A DNA stretch of 64,000 bases. It comes from Lentinula raphanica. Taxonomy: Eukaryota > Basidiomycota > Agaricomycetes > Agaricales > Omphalotaceae. The translations under genes and the position numbers were made by a program. Positions 32,823-43,937 of this stretch are shown piece by piece (the first letter of the stretch is position 1; each line of letters begins with the position of its first letter). The stretch is from contig JANVFP010000040.1 in the NCBI GenBank assembly GCA_027919835.1, positions 62,001 to 126,000 on the forward strand. The letters run 5' to 3'. The notes below the pieces were generated by a model, which was not told where the DNA came from, searched no databases, and worked only from the letters and a program-made list of their open reading frames with translations.

Positions 32823-35117
32823 TTAGTCCATCAACATGTCGTTCGACTCCATTTCCAAGTCCTGTTGACCCCAAGGGGTGTCCATCAAGTTCAACAGGGC
32901 TTCGCATTCCTCCTTGTAATTCAACGGCAGGATACGAGCGACCCCATACCTGATACGTTTATTGCCCTAACGTCAATAGACATCAAAGGTCAGACAAAGA
33001 GATAAGTCATTTCCGACGGACGAACATTATAGTCATTGCGTTTGGCGCGAAGCACAAAGTTGTACAACTTGCCACAGGCCTCTGCCAATATGGAGTTGTA
33101 CTTTGCATCATCATTGTCCTGGACAAATTTCATCAGTTACATGAGTAATATGTCTGATTTCACCTCAACCTACCTTGATCTCTGTGATTTCGTTTGCGGA
33201 TTTTCCAAAGAGTGTATCACCGACGTCATTGAACCCTTGAAACCAGGCTTGACCTGAATGATCGGAAACAGCGAACGACATGATATATCTGTGAAAAAAG
33301 GAATTCATCACTCGACGAGAATAGAGCAGACGTTGGTATACCTGTAAGTCGGGCGACTCCATAATTTGTCGCACTTGTCGCATCTCCACGACCCCCCTTC
33401 CTCAACGACCTTCTTTTTACAAATCTCACAGGCAGGATAGGAAATGCTCTCGTTTCTAATGTGCATCACCATCGCTCTTGTTGAAAAATAGACTGGTTTT
33501 TCGTCCGAATCGGGGATGCGATCGGCTTCTGACTTCATCCTACGGAGGGTTTTCATCTCTGAGCGATTGAACCCGCCTCCACCTGATCCAGGGAGCGATC
33601 CACCTGCGTTCCTTTGGGACTGGAAGGTCATAGTACTGCCGGTGGAGTCGTACCAGCCTTGAAGAGCATACGATTCTGGAATATCCGGGTTGCGGGTCAT
33701 AATGGAACTCGAGGTCATACCAAGCGAGCGTCCTGTAAAAGAAAAGACGATTTAACCATGGCTGTTTGCTTTTGATAAAATTACACACTGACCTTCAAAA
33801 GCGAAGACTTTGACACCCTTGAAAGCAACCACCGGGTTTTGTTTGTCAGGGCTGAAATTTTCGGCTTCCTTGCCCCAGAGAGTTAGCCTTGCGGAGAACC
33901 CTGATTGGTCAACTAGGGTCAGATCTCTCTTCTGCATCTGTAAAGGAGTGCATAGTTAGATAATTCCGCAAGTATTGGAAATGTCATGAATGCTGACCGT
34001 GCGATTAGTCTTTTGAGAAATGATTTCAGAAACATCGCCATATTCCTTCAGGATGCCAATGACATCTACTAGGCAATGAGGCAGTAGAATTCTGTACGAT
34101 TAGATGTACGTACCGCAATTAGAGTCCTTGGGCAGATCATGCAACTCCTGCAAAGTTACGAAGTCATACTTGATCGTAGGTAGACTTGATGCTTCCTCAC
34201 ACTGGAGTAAACATACTCAGATAATGACGCGTTGCGCATAGACAAATCATACCTCTTCAATCTCGGTTTTAGCCTCTAGAGTGATCTCGAAGTCATTCTG
34301 GACCTTGGAGTATTTTTTGTTCGCGAGGTTGACTTTCCCCTTGGAGACGTAGTAGACCTTCCCTTCCTTCAATTTGGGGTAAAGCTTGTCGGCGATGGCG
34401 TTGAACGCGGTGGCTCTGATTTCACCCGTTTCATCCTTGAAAGTCACATTGAATACCTTGCCTTCCCCACGCACATTCGAGAATGATTTGAGTTCTGTCT
34501 TCTGAATGATCCTTGCTTTGATCGTCCAATTGTTCTGATAAGGACCAAGACTCTCAATAGGATGCCAGTTGTTCCTCTGGGGGAGATGACAGACAGAAAG
34601 TGCTGGAACCTCGCTGTTGGAAGCGGATTGAGCAGTAGGCTGCCGAAGAGGGTTTTCAACCGCAGCAGTCGGAGCTTCCGGATTCGCAATTGTTTCTATA
34701 AGAACTGGTTCTCCAATGCTCCCATCCTCTTGTCCAAGGATTCGTAAGGCCCTGACAATTACTATGCTGTATGACAAATTAAGTGACTCAACCGCGACTG
34801 AAATAACGCGTCGCTAACCGTCTTTCTCGCACATAAGCATAAGACAGCCTCTCTACACAAATTACAGTGTATTTCCTGAGGTTTTCTTCTACTACCATAT
34901 TATTGAGGTGAGTCGATAATACGGCTTGTAGAAAATGGGCGCCGTCCGACAAGACGATACGGTAACGATCAGAGGGAAGATTCGTATTATCCTGTTGTCT
35001 CCCAACTTTGTTCAAGGAGAGCACTTGAAGCGTAACAGAACGATCAAAAAGTTCATCTTCACTGAGGGTAGCGCTGCTAATTCGTTGGCAAATGCCCGTG
35101 TCAAGTTGGAAGCTCAT
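32823..35117 (-). CDS. RFA1: Replication protein A 70-kDa subunit (RPA1/RFA1)
   Basis: Large subunit of the heterotrimeric single-stranded-DNA-binding protein for replication, repair and recombination. Starts at MSFQLDTGICQRISSATL (ATG at 35117) with the N-terminal OB fold (SDGAHFLQAVLSTHLNNMV). A linker follows, then DBD-A (NNWTIKARIIQKTELKSFSN, GKVFNVTFKDETGEIRATAF), DBD-B (RDLTLVDQSGFSARLTLWG) and DBD-C with its zinc site CEICKKKV...WRCDKC (aa order CxxC-x-CxxC), ending NLMDTPWGQQDLEMESNDML. The coding sequence is broken by several short introns; all major domains are present and in order. It is divergently arranged with NOT1 across a 316-bp shared promoter. Confidence 0.94.
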
Positions 35118-35433
35118 TGTGGTTGGAAGTAAGAAAGTATTTGTTGACCAAGAGCGTTCGCCGTTTCGTTTATATGTCACAGGGTTACAATGAGTCATTG
35201 TCGCGCTTGAGTCATTGTCGCGCTATGAGTCATTGTCGTGCTTGAGCCGAGGCGGCAGCCGATTTCGAGCTCCGACAATTAATTTCCTGCTGCTCATAGC
35301 TAAGGTCGTCTCTCGTTGGACACTCTGTCAGTCGGGCTCCGTAGCCTCAAAAGCGCCGCGTCGCCTTCAAGTTACCACCCATCCTTTTTCACCTCACAAC
35401 CTTCCACTATCATCAACAATTCCACCCTCAAAA
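35118..35433. promoter_or_regulatory. Shared divergent promoter RFA1/NOT1 with three TGAGTCA repeats
   Basis: Between the two start codons lies a 17-18-bp unit (GAGTCATTGTCGCGCTT) repeated three times at 35192-35208, 35209-35226 and 35227-35243. Each carries GAGTCATTG, and at least the first and third give the TGAGTCA core bound by Gcn4/AP-1-type bZIP factors. The repeats lie roughly central to both genes. Function is inferred from motif knowledge only. Confidence 0.45.
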
Positions 35434-37105
35434 ATGGCGACAGGACTCGGGAACGCTGCAGTCTGGCGCTCGGTCACGCCGTCGAGGACCAGCTCGCAGA
35501 TGGAAAACTCCTTCGGGAGCTTCATCGTCAAAGCCCAGATAGTACTCTTGCTGTCCACCTTGACGGAGGACAATCATGAACAGAATCAACTGGAAATTCG
35601 ATCAGTGCGTCTTCACAATTAACCACACCCAACAGGAACTCATAACGCTCTGCAGCTTTCGGAGCAACATGGTATAGATACCTATTTGCACTTCATCAGG
35701 CGCTTGATTGCGCACTCTCACGCGCGTTTGTCTTCCAACAATAATTCCACGGCCTTCGACGCCTCGATCTCACTCACTTTTCGGCTGCTCTTACAAGAAA
35801 TCCAGAGATTAGCTCGAGACCCATATCTTGCTGAACGCTTTCGGGACGGTGTTGATAGAGGTGAAGGAGAAGTCTTCCAGCGTTTCGACTTTATTCGATT
35901 CGTTGATCGCGTGGGCTTACGACCTCTCGAGCGACTGGTCCTCGCGGCTCCAATCGTTTCTTCCCCAGTCAGGAAAGAATTCAGCGCACAAGCACAAACA
36001 GTCTTGAAGCAGGAGTTCAAAAATGCAATCCTCAGCCTATGTCATAGTCCGTCCTTCGACCTTGCAGACTTGTCACCAAATCAGGTTAGCAAGTTACTGG
36101 GAAGTCTGCTCTCCGATCCTCCTGCAGATTCTCCCGTTCTGGACGCCTCACAACGACAAGCACTTATCGTGGCAGCACAGGCCAAATATGGCAAAGATAC
36201 TGTTGCCCCCATGCTCCAACGTATTCTGCCTAGTTTGAGGTGAGTGTTCATCATCTCATGTTACATCAATGCCAACCTCAAAGTTTTGACAGCTTACCAC
36301 CCGGTACAACACTCGTTCAGGCTCTCGTGCAGCTTGGCCCCGACATCACAGCTGACCCTGATGCCGTTCGTGCACTCTTGGCGCGTTTTGGCATCACCGA
36401 TGTTTCTCCTCCGCACGACGAACAGGTCGTTGACGTCGTGTCGAACTTGAGCCGGAAGGCTGCTGAAGGAGAGGTCATATGTGATATGGCAGCTCTAGTT
36501 CACGCCTTAAACAGTTTTCCCAATGCCAACCTCAATTGGGCAACTGTGATCAAATCTTTCGATGTTCCCGACCGACACGGTGTTGACACGCCAACTCTCA
36601 AACTCCTCATTGCCATCCTTCTCGGTTGCTCTCGTGACGCCAATCCCCACCCTGTAACCGGCTTTTGGACTATCTGGTCTAATGGCCTGTACCAACTTCG
36701 CCTTCTCGATGCACTGCTCTCCCTTCCGGGTGACACGTTCAACTTGGTCCAGCTTCCTGGCCGCCGCGTAGTAACAGTCGAGGACGTTGCAATTGCCAGT
36801 CCCACTATCGAATCCCTCGCTGCTAATGTTCAGGGTCACACTTGGAATTCCCTTGATTTATTTGAGGTTTTGGTGAAGTTAGCAGATTCAGAATCGACAG
36901 AGATTCGAGGCGTCGTTCGCGAGATGTTAGACAAAGCCATCAAAATCAGTGCTGAGCTTGTGCATATGGGCCTCTTACAAGTCTCGGTGAGCAAATTGAC
37001 AAGATATTCACTGTTCTGTCAATGGCTTACAACTATGTATAGGACGCTCCCCGGAATGAAATTAGCTCTGAATACTCTCACAAATTACGCACCATGTTTC
37101 TTTAG
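35434..37105 (+). pseudogene. NOT1: CCR4-NOT scaffold NOT1, N-terminal portion only
   Basis: Exons 35434-35604, 35656-36239, 36293-36986 and 37043-37105 join in frame to 503 codons. The protein matches the start of fungal NOT1: VKAQIVLLLSTLTEDN, FIRRLIAHSHARLSS, LLLQEIQRLARDP, LSLPPGTTLVQALVQLGPDI, NANLNWATVIKSFD, VTGFWTIWSNGLYQLRLLDA and AELVHMGLLQVS. It then stops after RTMFL with TAG. Normal NOT1 exceeds 2000 residues and scaffolds the deadenylase complex, so only about the first quarter is present and the sequence downstream is unrelated. All splice sites look functional. It is either a truncated duplicate or the edge of a rearrangement or misassembly. The start codon is a guess. Confidence 0.8.
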
Positions 37106-37659
37106 CAGATGTACGGCTGCAATGAAAAGGAAAGTGAGGCAGTCCAGTCCTTCCTCCTCTCAGAGCGAGTTCTGCTGCATTGACATACACAGAAATGGAT
37201 GTGAATTCCTCAGTCTCGATGTATTGTACCGTAGCATTGTTTATTGTCGCTAAATTTAAATTCTAATGAGATTACCGGCGCCAATATTCCTTTCTTTATC
37301 ACTCCTACCAATCCTCACTCGTTATACCTCTCTGCACTCGTTTATTCGCCCAACGATTAGTACTACCAAGCGCTAAGCTCTCAAATTAAACCTCCGAGGA
37401 TCTCAAAACGCACTCCCTCTGACATCTGGTTCAAGGACGGAAACATTTAATTATACTCATCACCGAGTCTTCCATTTTCAAAATTCACAGCAGCACAACA
37501 GTTTTCTGTTGATTTCCTTCCAGCTCAGTTGGAGAATTGCGATCCGTCGCCTGAATGCTGGCACTCTTACCTACGTGGTTTGGTTTTACGGGCGGTTGGG
37601 GTAATGACTCTGGCGACAAAGAATCATGACATGTAGCAATTCCCAAAGCTGACTGAGCT
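37106..37659. other. Gene-fragment spacer between NOT1 and the palindrome
   Basis: At 37265-37445 the plus strand reads NEITGANIPFFITPTNPHSL then, past one TAG, IKPPRISKRTPSDIWFKDGN before a stop. The last residues recall the beginning of a fungal BTB domain (xIWFxDGN), but this is too short to assign. The remainder has no recognisable content. Confidence 0.3.
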
Positions 37660-37692
37660 CGCGTAGATGTTACATCATGTAACATCTACGCG
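37660..37692. repeat. Perfect 33-bp palindrome (16-bp arms, 1-bp centre)
   Basis: The left arm CGCGTAGATGTTACAT and its exact reverse complement are separated by a single C. It sits immediately at the left edge of the 136-bp duplicated bromodomain exon (starts 37690). A fold-back of this perfection at a junction is typical of a template-switch repair event or of an assembly join. Confidence 0.95.
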
Positions 37693-37825
37693 GAAGAAGC
37701 TGGTTCTGATGTGGAGATGGCAGCTGCAAATGAGGATGCTGTAGAAGAAGAAGAGCGAGAAGAGCAAAGTTTGGAAGAGAAAGCGATGTACATGTGGCAG
37801 ACAGTGAAAGATGCAATGAAAGAGT
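37690..37825 (+). repeat. 136-bp exact copy of the first exon region of the bromodomain gene
   Basis: Every base matches 42676-42811 in the same orientation, 4986 bp away. In the parent gene this encodes AANEDAVEEEEREEQSLEEK and AMYMWQTVKDAMK up to the donor site. Here it is isolated, has no promoter, and is followed by a stop. Confidence 0.95.
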
Positions 37826-38401
37826 AGTCTCCCGAGTCAGACTAGTAGAATGAAAATGTGCAAGAAAAGTCGTTGCACTCATTCTATTGGATGTTGTAGC
37901 TGGTTCGTAGTCACCATCATTATCGTCAGCCTCTTCAACTCCAACGTCCTCATCATCCTGTTCAGCATCGACGTCAATAACATCGACATCCATCTCCTCA
38001 AACCCTCCTCCTCCTCCTCCAGGTTCAAGCAAAATCGCACAAACCGCGCGCCAATCTGCAAGCGAGACTCCCATTTTGGAGTCCTCATCCTTCGCTTCAG
38101 TCTTGCCCTTGCCTTTACCCTCATCCCCATCCTCCCAACCACCCGCGGCGTTCCGAAACACGCTCAGAATGCGTTCGTCGTCCGGAGGCAAGCCTAGGTC
38201 TGCGAGTGCGGTTGGGATAGACGAAAGTCGGATGTAGGAGTGGGAACTTGAATGCGAGTCGAGGTTGGGTTGGGCTTGAGGTTGCTTGTTTTCAGTTTCC
38301 TCGGGGAGGAGCTCGGGATCGTCTATTATGAACCCTCCGCCGCCGCCGCCTCCTCCTTCGTCGTCGTGCGCGGTCCTGCCTTCGTCTTTCGCCATGTACA
38401 C
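37826..38401 (-). CDS. Acidic low-complexity protein, 5' part only (unidentified)
   Basis: A minus-strand frame starts at 38401 with a Gly/Asp-rich leader and then reads PTALADLGLPPDDERILSVF, RNAAGGWEDG, and SLADWRAVCAILLE. A 30-residue Asp/Glu-rich tail follows (DVIDVDAEQDDEDVGVEEAD). The composition and the SLADWRAVCAILLE helix look like genuine protein rather than chance, but I cannot name the family. The frame runs into the 136-bp duplicated segment, so the 3' part is missing. Its first codons overlap the ALG9 fragment on the other strand. Confidence 0.35.
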
Positions 38402-40043
38402 CGGTACCCAGGCGTTTGCCTATTCAATCGCGCCTTCGAGCTCCCGCCAACCAATGCGGACATTGTACGCAACGCTGCTTTACGCTACGGGGGCTATTGT
38501 TGGATGGCCGTTTGCTCTTGCTCTTGCCATTCCCTTTGTCATCGAAGAGCTCTTTGTATACAGTGGGGACAAAGTTTCCGTCGATTCTCATGCAACTTGG
38601 ATGATCAACCGTTGGAAGCGACTATTCGGCTGCGGTTTCTTAGCTGCTTTGCTTTTTGTCAGTTCTAAACCGTTCTACTGTCAATTGCTCGTTCATCAAT
38701 TCTACAGATACCTGTGGTTAGCATCGATAGTCTCGCTTACGGAAAGCTTGCAGTGGTGCCGTTCAATATCGTGAAATACAACATATTGTCTTCCGACCGA
38801 GGTCCTGATCTCTATGGGACATCTCCTTGGAATTTCTACTTCCTGAACCTCTTGCTCAATTTTAATGTGATTTTACCCTTCGCGTTGCTCTCCCTTCCAG
38901 CTCTGGCCGTCACCTACGTGATAGACAAAAATCGTCTAGGCCAATTCAAAGGTTCTCCGGAAGAAAGTTCACCTTTCACTATTTTGGCTTTTCGATTATC
39001 TCCCTTCTACCTATGGCTTGCAATCTTGTCAGCTCAACCACACAAGGAAGAAAGATTTATGTTCCCGGCATACACAATGCTTTGTTTTAATGCGGCCGTA
39101 ACTCTGTACTTGATACGCGGATGGATGGAAACGGCATTTGTCAGTCTCACCAAGTCGCCCTACCGGGTAAGATTTTCTACAAAATGAAATTGTATATTGG
39201 GTAATGAAGCTTTCTAGGCATCCCGGACCTCGATCTTCAGCACATTCACCCTTTCTGTGCTTACCACAACTGCCGTCTTGTCCGCGTCACGCATTGCAGC
39301 CAACTGGAAATACTATCATGCACCATTATCTATAGCAAATCACTTCGAGGCAAAAGAATTGCCGCATCTTCTCAATGTTACAGGGCTTCTTCCCGTCCCA
39401 TTCACTTCGACTCAGCGTCGACACAAAAAGGACGAACAGCCTTGGATTGACCTCACACCCATCAAAGATTTCAACCTGACTTTGTGCTACGGCAAGGAAT
39501 GGTATCGTTTTCCTAGCCATTACCTTGTGCCCGAAAATGTCAGGGTGGAATTCATTCAAAGCGAATTCAAGGGTCTCCTTCCCGGAACATTTCCCAACAC
39601 CCATTGGTGTCGATGCGAACACAACGCCTTGGTGGCCGCGTCCGGAGACCAGGCTCGTCCCAAAAGATCAGAATGATTTGAATCACGAGGAACTCTCCCA
39701 CTATGTGAGCGAACATCGATGCCTGCACATTCTCTCTTTCTAAATACCCCACTAGGTTCCTGTTACAACATGCACCCACCTCATTGACGTGGACTTTCCT
39801 ACTCACCCATCCACTTCATTACTGGAACCCCGCTATGCCGTTGAAACTGATACATGGGACCGTGTGCACTGTCTACCATTCCTTGACGCACAACACTCGC
39901 CTCTTCTTAGTCGGATCTTGTGGTTACCTGGCGAAAGGTGGCGGTCAATGAATGCATGGGGAGACTATTGTCTTCTAAGGAACAGGGAGTTGGTGTCTGA
40001 CAGAGTAGACAAGATTAATCGACTAGCACAGAGCAAGCAATGA
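38376..40043 (+). pseudogene. ALG9: ALG9-type alpha-1,2-mannosyltransferase, 5'-truncated and frameshifted
   Basis: Begins abruptly inside the protein at LPSSFAMYTGTQAFAYSIAP, followed by LLYATGAIVGWPFALALAIP, SIDSLAYGKLAVVPFNIVKY, LYGTSPWNFYFLNLLLNFN and AQPHKEERFMFPAYTMLCFN. These are strongly conserved ER-membrane segments of ALG9, which adds two alpha-1,2-mannoses to the lipid-linked N-glycan precursor. Exons end at 38657, 38708-39166, then 39218 onward, with a final exon from about 39757 to the stop at 40043. The first ~150 residues, including the catalytic Asp-Glu loop, are absent. Between about 39585 and 39600 the frame must shift by one base, from RVEFIQSEFKGLLPGTF to WWPRPETRLVPKDQNDLN, and no intron fits. 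It is a dead copy unless the sequence is in error. Confidence 0.85.
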
Positions 40044-40218
40044 TGCATCTCTGTTTGCCTTTAGTATAGACTTTCGTGCGAAGCGTTTATTACGTAATGA
40101 TTATTGTATGCAACCATTCGAACTTCCAAGTATCACTGTTTGGTTCACGTTCAAGCTTGCAAGCATTCTGTAGCTTCTGTAGCGGAATAGGTGTCCTTGC
40201 TTTCTTCTAACTGCCTTC

Positions 40219-41111
40219 ATGTTCGACTTCGCTGAGCTCCCTGTGGATATCGCACTTCTCATACGTGAGTCGACGTTAGCAACTCATCTAGGGTTCTCCT
40301 TTCTAAACGATAACTCCAAGTCTCATATCTTGATATACCGGAGCTTTACGCACTATCCCAACTATCTCCCTATCTGGCAGTGCTTGCCTCCGATCCTGTG
40401 CTGCACAAGAATCGTCTTCGCATTGTCGCCCCGTCTAGAGTTCAACATTCCCTATTTGGTCAAGGACCTCAAGGAATAGCTTTCAGACCCACCATTGCAG
40501 AGCTAGTCCATCGCGGGGTAATGAAAGGATTATCAATTGAACGGCGTTGGAGAGAAGGACTGTACTTCCACTCGCATCGGGTACGGAATTGTTCTGCTTC
40601 TTTCCCCAGAGCGAATATTCTGACCTGTTCTGACTTCATTTTTCCGCAGTCAATAGTTCAATACGAGACAAGCCTAAAGCTAGCACGCAACCAGACATGT
40701 CGGATTATCTCTATGCAACTTCGACAACGGAGGAGCGATTCAAGTTCTCTACTGAAGACCTTACATCAAATCCACATTCTTCCCGACGAAGAGTCCTCTT
40801 CTCTCCTTGTCTCTCGTAGCTTGTTGCCGGTGATGCGCAAGCTGAAATGGTCGATTCAGAGGGACAACTTGTCCAAGAGAATCCGAGATGGAACTTTATG
40901 CAGCATTCCCGGTCAATCTAGTAACAAAAGCCTAGGTTCCCTTGAGGCTTTTTGTATCTGGTTGGAAAGCAGAGGGAGAGGTATTGTACATGAGAATGAA
41001 AGGGTACGGCTTGCTATATGTCCTGACGTTCGAAAGAAGGTTGGGTTTTATGAAGGACTCGAAGACCGCAATGAGAGGGGACTTGTGTCTAGGATCAGTA
41101 TGATCGCCTGA
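40219..41111 (+). CDS. F-box domain protein
   Basis: Exons 40219-40264, 40321-40580 and 40650-41111 (768 nt, 255 aa) join in frame. The spliced N-terminus reads FAELPVDIALLILSYLDIPE then LYALSQLSPYLAVLASDP, an F-box (LPxDIxLLILxxL) placed at residues 5-45, which would bind Skp1 in an SCF ubiquitin ligase. The rest (SLLVSRSLLPVMRKLKWSIQ, ICPDVRKKVGFYEGL) is conserved-looking, but I do not recognise its substrate domain. The first intron must be removed to see the F-box. Confidence 0.75.
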
Positions 41112-41277
41112 CGACTTTGTGTGATTCAATCTGTACACTCAACCAGCGATGTGCTGTATCGAGTTTCATCCAACAACTACGATAGACTATGATAGCAATA
41201 TCTGATCTCCCACGCGCTAGTACAGTCTTCCTAACCACGAACTTTCTGGTGATCTTGCTGGTTCTGGCGCAACCAAA

Positions 41278-42412
41278 ATGACCCAAAATATTCTGATGGA
41301 AGTATGCATCGATTCGGTTGAATCAGCATTAAAGTGAGTCTGTTTCGTATCCGACTTCATTCTCGTTATGATCGCTGAAGTCCATTGTTCAGCGCCATTC
41401 GAGGAGGTGCCAATCGGCTTGAACTGTGCGGAAATGTAGGGCTAGGAGGTGGTACAACTCCGAGCTTTGGATTAGTGAGGATAATTCATCGAGCGGTAGA
41501 ATCCTTTCAAGTACCTATCATGGTTTGTGTAATTTACCAGGCAGCGATGGGACTGACACTGACTACCTATCACCTGTAGGTTATGATCAGGCCCAGAACT
41601 GGTGACTTCTTGTATTCAGAATCAGAAATGCAGGTCATGCTTGAAGACATTCGTATCTTCAAAGAGATGGCAGGAGTGGAGGGGTTTGTATTCGGAGTCT
41701 TGACTAAAGAAGGCCGTGTCGACGTTACACGAATCAGAAGGTATACATATTTAAAGAATATCAGTCCGTTTGAGCTCACAATCCGCACCACTTCCCCACT
41801 AAAGGCTCGTCGATGCCAGTCTTCCTGCACGAGGTAAGACAATTAGCTCACTTACTATGTCAGTCGCAGGATCCTATTCCATTAAAAGTGTGTTTTCATC
41901 GCGCCTTCGATATGACTAGGAACCCAATGGAAGGTAGGGGGCATTATGTCTGCAAATGAAATGCGGTGACCATCTATTCACAATGATTCCGATAGCTTTG
42001 AATGATATCAAGGAGATAGATGGAGTAACACGCATATTGTCGAGGCAAGCTCAAACCTTCCGTGGCTGGCTTGCCTTCACCGTTTCATCTCACTAGTGGC
42101 CAGTATAAATCAGCTTCGCAAACTGAGTCACTAGAAACTCTTGCCTCACTCCTATTAGCCACTCGAAACTCGAGCCTCACAATTATGCCTGGCTCAGGAA
42201 TCAACCCGCATACAGTAAGGCGTGTAGTGAATATGTTGGCACCTTTGGGCCTATCGGAAATACATCTCAGTGGAGGACGTTGGACTGAAGGAGGTATGAT
42301 TTTCCGTAGAGAGGGGATGGGCATGGGGATAGGAACAGAAGGTGATTGGGGGATATGGCAAACAGATGAAGGGGTTATCAGAGAGGTCAGAGCATTGCTA
42401 GAGTCTATGTAG
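41278..42412 (+). CDS. CutC copper-homeostasis family protein
   Basis: TIM-barrel protein of the CutC family, linked to copper homeostasis. Exons 41278-41333, 41393-41522, 41580-41740, 41805-41814, 41870-41933, 41996-42044 and 42097-42412 give 786 nt (261 aa), the usual length. Conserved segments: GGANRLELCGNVGLGGGTTP, VMIRPRTGDFLYSESE, GFVFGVLTKEGRVDV, VCFHRAFDMTRNP, RILSSGQ, and NSSLTIMPGSGINP. Intron 42045-42096 begins GCAAGC (a GC-AG intron). For exon 4 the only reading that keeps frame and family spacing (RLVD-DPIPLKVCFHRAFD) uses a 10-nt exon and a weak GC donor at 41815. Using the obvious GTAAGA donor at 41834 shifts the frame, so a one-base indel is the alternative. Confidence 0.85.
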
Positions 42413-42702
42413 ATGTAATCATGACTCTTGCAACGGCGCGAGCGGAGAACGCGTTCGGTTGATGAAGAACGTGCAAGTCACGTGCAGTCGGGTGACAGTC
42501 TCGACCAGACTCCGCCCGCCATTGGCTGTCCAACTCACTGAAATTCTGTCGTAGCCTGCAACATAGGGCTCTCTATCGCTACTCCATCGTCTGTTTGAAC
42601 ACTGTTGTGATCGTTTGAAAAGATGACAAAACGCGACCGCGGTTTCACCACAATGGAAGGTCTAAGCGCAGAAGGGCGGAAGAAGCTGGTTCTGATGTGG
42701 AG

Positions 42703-43937
42703 ATGGCAGCTGCAAATGAGGATGCTGTAGAAGAAGAAGAGCGAGAAGAGCAAAGTTTGGAAGAGAAAGCGATGTACATGTGGCAGACAGTGAAAGATGC
42801 AATGAAAGAGTGAGGCTTACTTTTGAAGTTCATTCGCGCATGACTGAATTTCCTCTTTTGCCTCGCCTTTGCTGAATTCATCATCTTTCAGTGGTCGTCC
42901 TCTTTCTCTCCAATTCCTCAAACAACCAAATCCCAGAATTTATCCTGATTACTACGCTATCATTCGAAATCCAATCGCTCTTGAAGATATCAAGAAGAAG
43001 ATTCAATCTGGCAAATATACAGACCTTGAATCAGTTCGAAAGGACTTTGAACTTTGTTTCAACAATGCCAAGGACTATAACTTGCAGGAGAGCGTCATAT
43101 ACAATGATGCAAAGGATTTGCTCGTGCGTTCTTCAAGTTCCCTTTAATCTTGAACACTGTTTGAACAACCCTATAACAGAAACTGGCGAACAAAACCTAC
43201 CGCAAACTCGCGCCTTCCGAACCCGGGGAGAAGAGCAAACCTCCTAGTATGAAGAAACTACTCAATTCGCGAATACAAAAACTCATGAAGAAGACTGACG
43301 ATAAGTAAGGCCTCACTTTGCACTTTTTACAGGAAAGTTTGAACTCACGGATCTTGGTAGTGGCCGCATCATGTCGACAATGTTTATGGAACTACCTTCC
43401 AAGAAGGAGTGGCCCACATACTATAAGCAGATACCAGAACCGCGCTGTTTAGAAACGATTCAAGTAGGTACCAGTCTGGCTTATGCTGTTTCCAATATTC
43501 ATGCCTTCGCAGAAACAAGTCAAACGAAAAGAATACAAAACGGTCTCAGAATTTGCTGCTGATGTGGAATTGGTGTTCTCTAATGCCATGACGTTCAACA
43601 TGGAACATACTCCAATATGGGAGGACGCTCTAACGCTACGAGTAATAAACCTTGATTTTCTTCCAAATCCAAGTCGCTGATTGTTGATTTGTCCTAGGAT
43701 TATTTTCGCCAGCTCATGGCTGACCTCCCTCCGCCATATGCTCTACCTCAGTATGCGACACACACACCTAAGATCAGGATCAAGATGTCTGCAATCCAGT
43801 CAACCGCTCATACCACTCCTAAAATTGAGGAACCTTCTCCCGCCTCTTCTCTACCAGTCATATCCCTACGTGTACCAGCTCCGGTCAAGGTACCTGCATC
43901 TAAACCGTCTGATGTGAAAGCTCAATCCCCCGAATGA
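42703..43937 (+). CDS. Double-bromodomain protein (Rsc4-like chromatin remodeller subunit)
   Basis: Exons 42703-42809, 42892-43123, 43180-43304, 43361-43463, 43513-43641 and 43698-43937 give 936 nt (311 aa). Bromodomain 1: FLKQPNPRIYPDYYAIIRNP, IALEDIKKKIQSGKY, FNNAKDYNLQESVIYNDA. Bromodomain 2: STMFMELPSKKEWPTYYKQI, YKTVSEFAADVELVFSNAMT, FNMEHTPIWEDA. The Tyr-Asn acetyl-lysine pocket is intact in the first; the second reads AMTFNME. Two bromodomains near an acidic N-terminus suggest an RSC/SWI-SNF subunit such as Rsc4. The start is uncertain: a good frame continues upstream (KRRRAEEAGSDVEM) but without an ATG, and an ATG at 42612 is in another phase. The protein ends soon after bromodomain 2 with SDVKAQSPE, shorter than Rsc4, and possible continuation beyond the TGA looks broken. 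Confidence 0.85.

Noticed and set aside
37265..37445. Start of a BTB-domain gene
   Set aside because: The IWFKDGN resemblance is only a few residues, the frame contains a stop and nothing follows.
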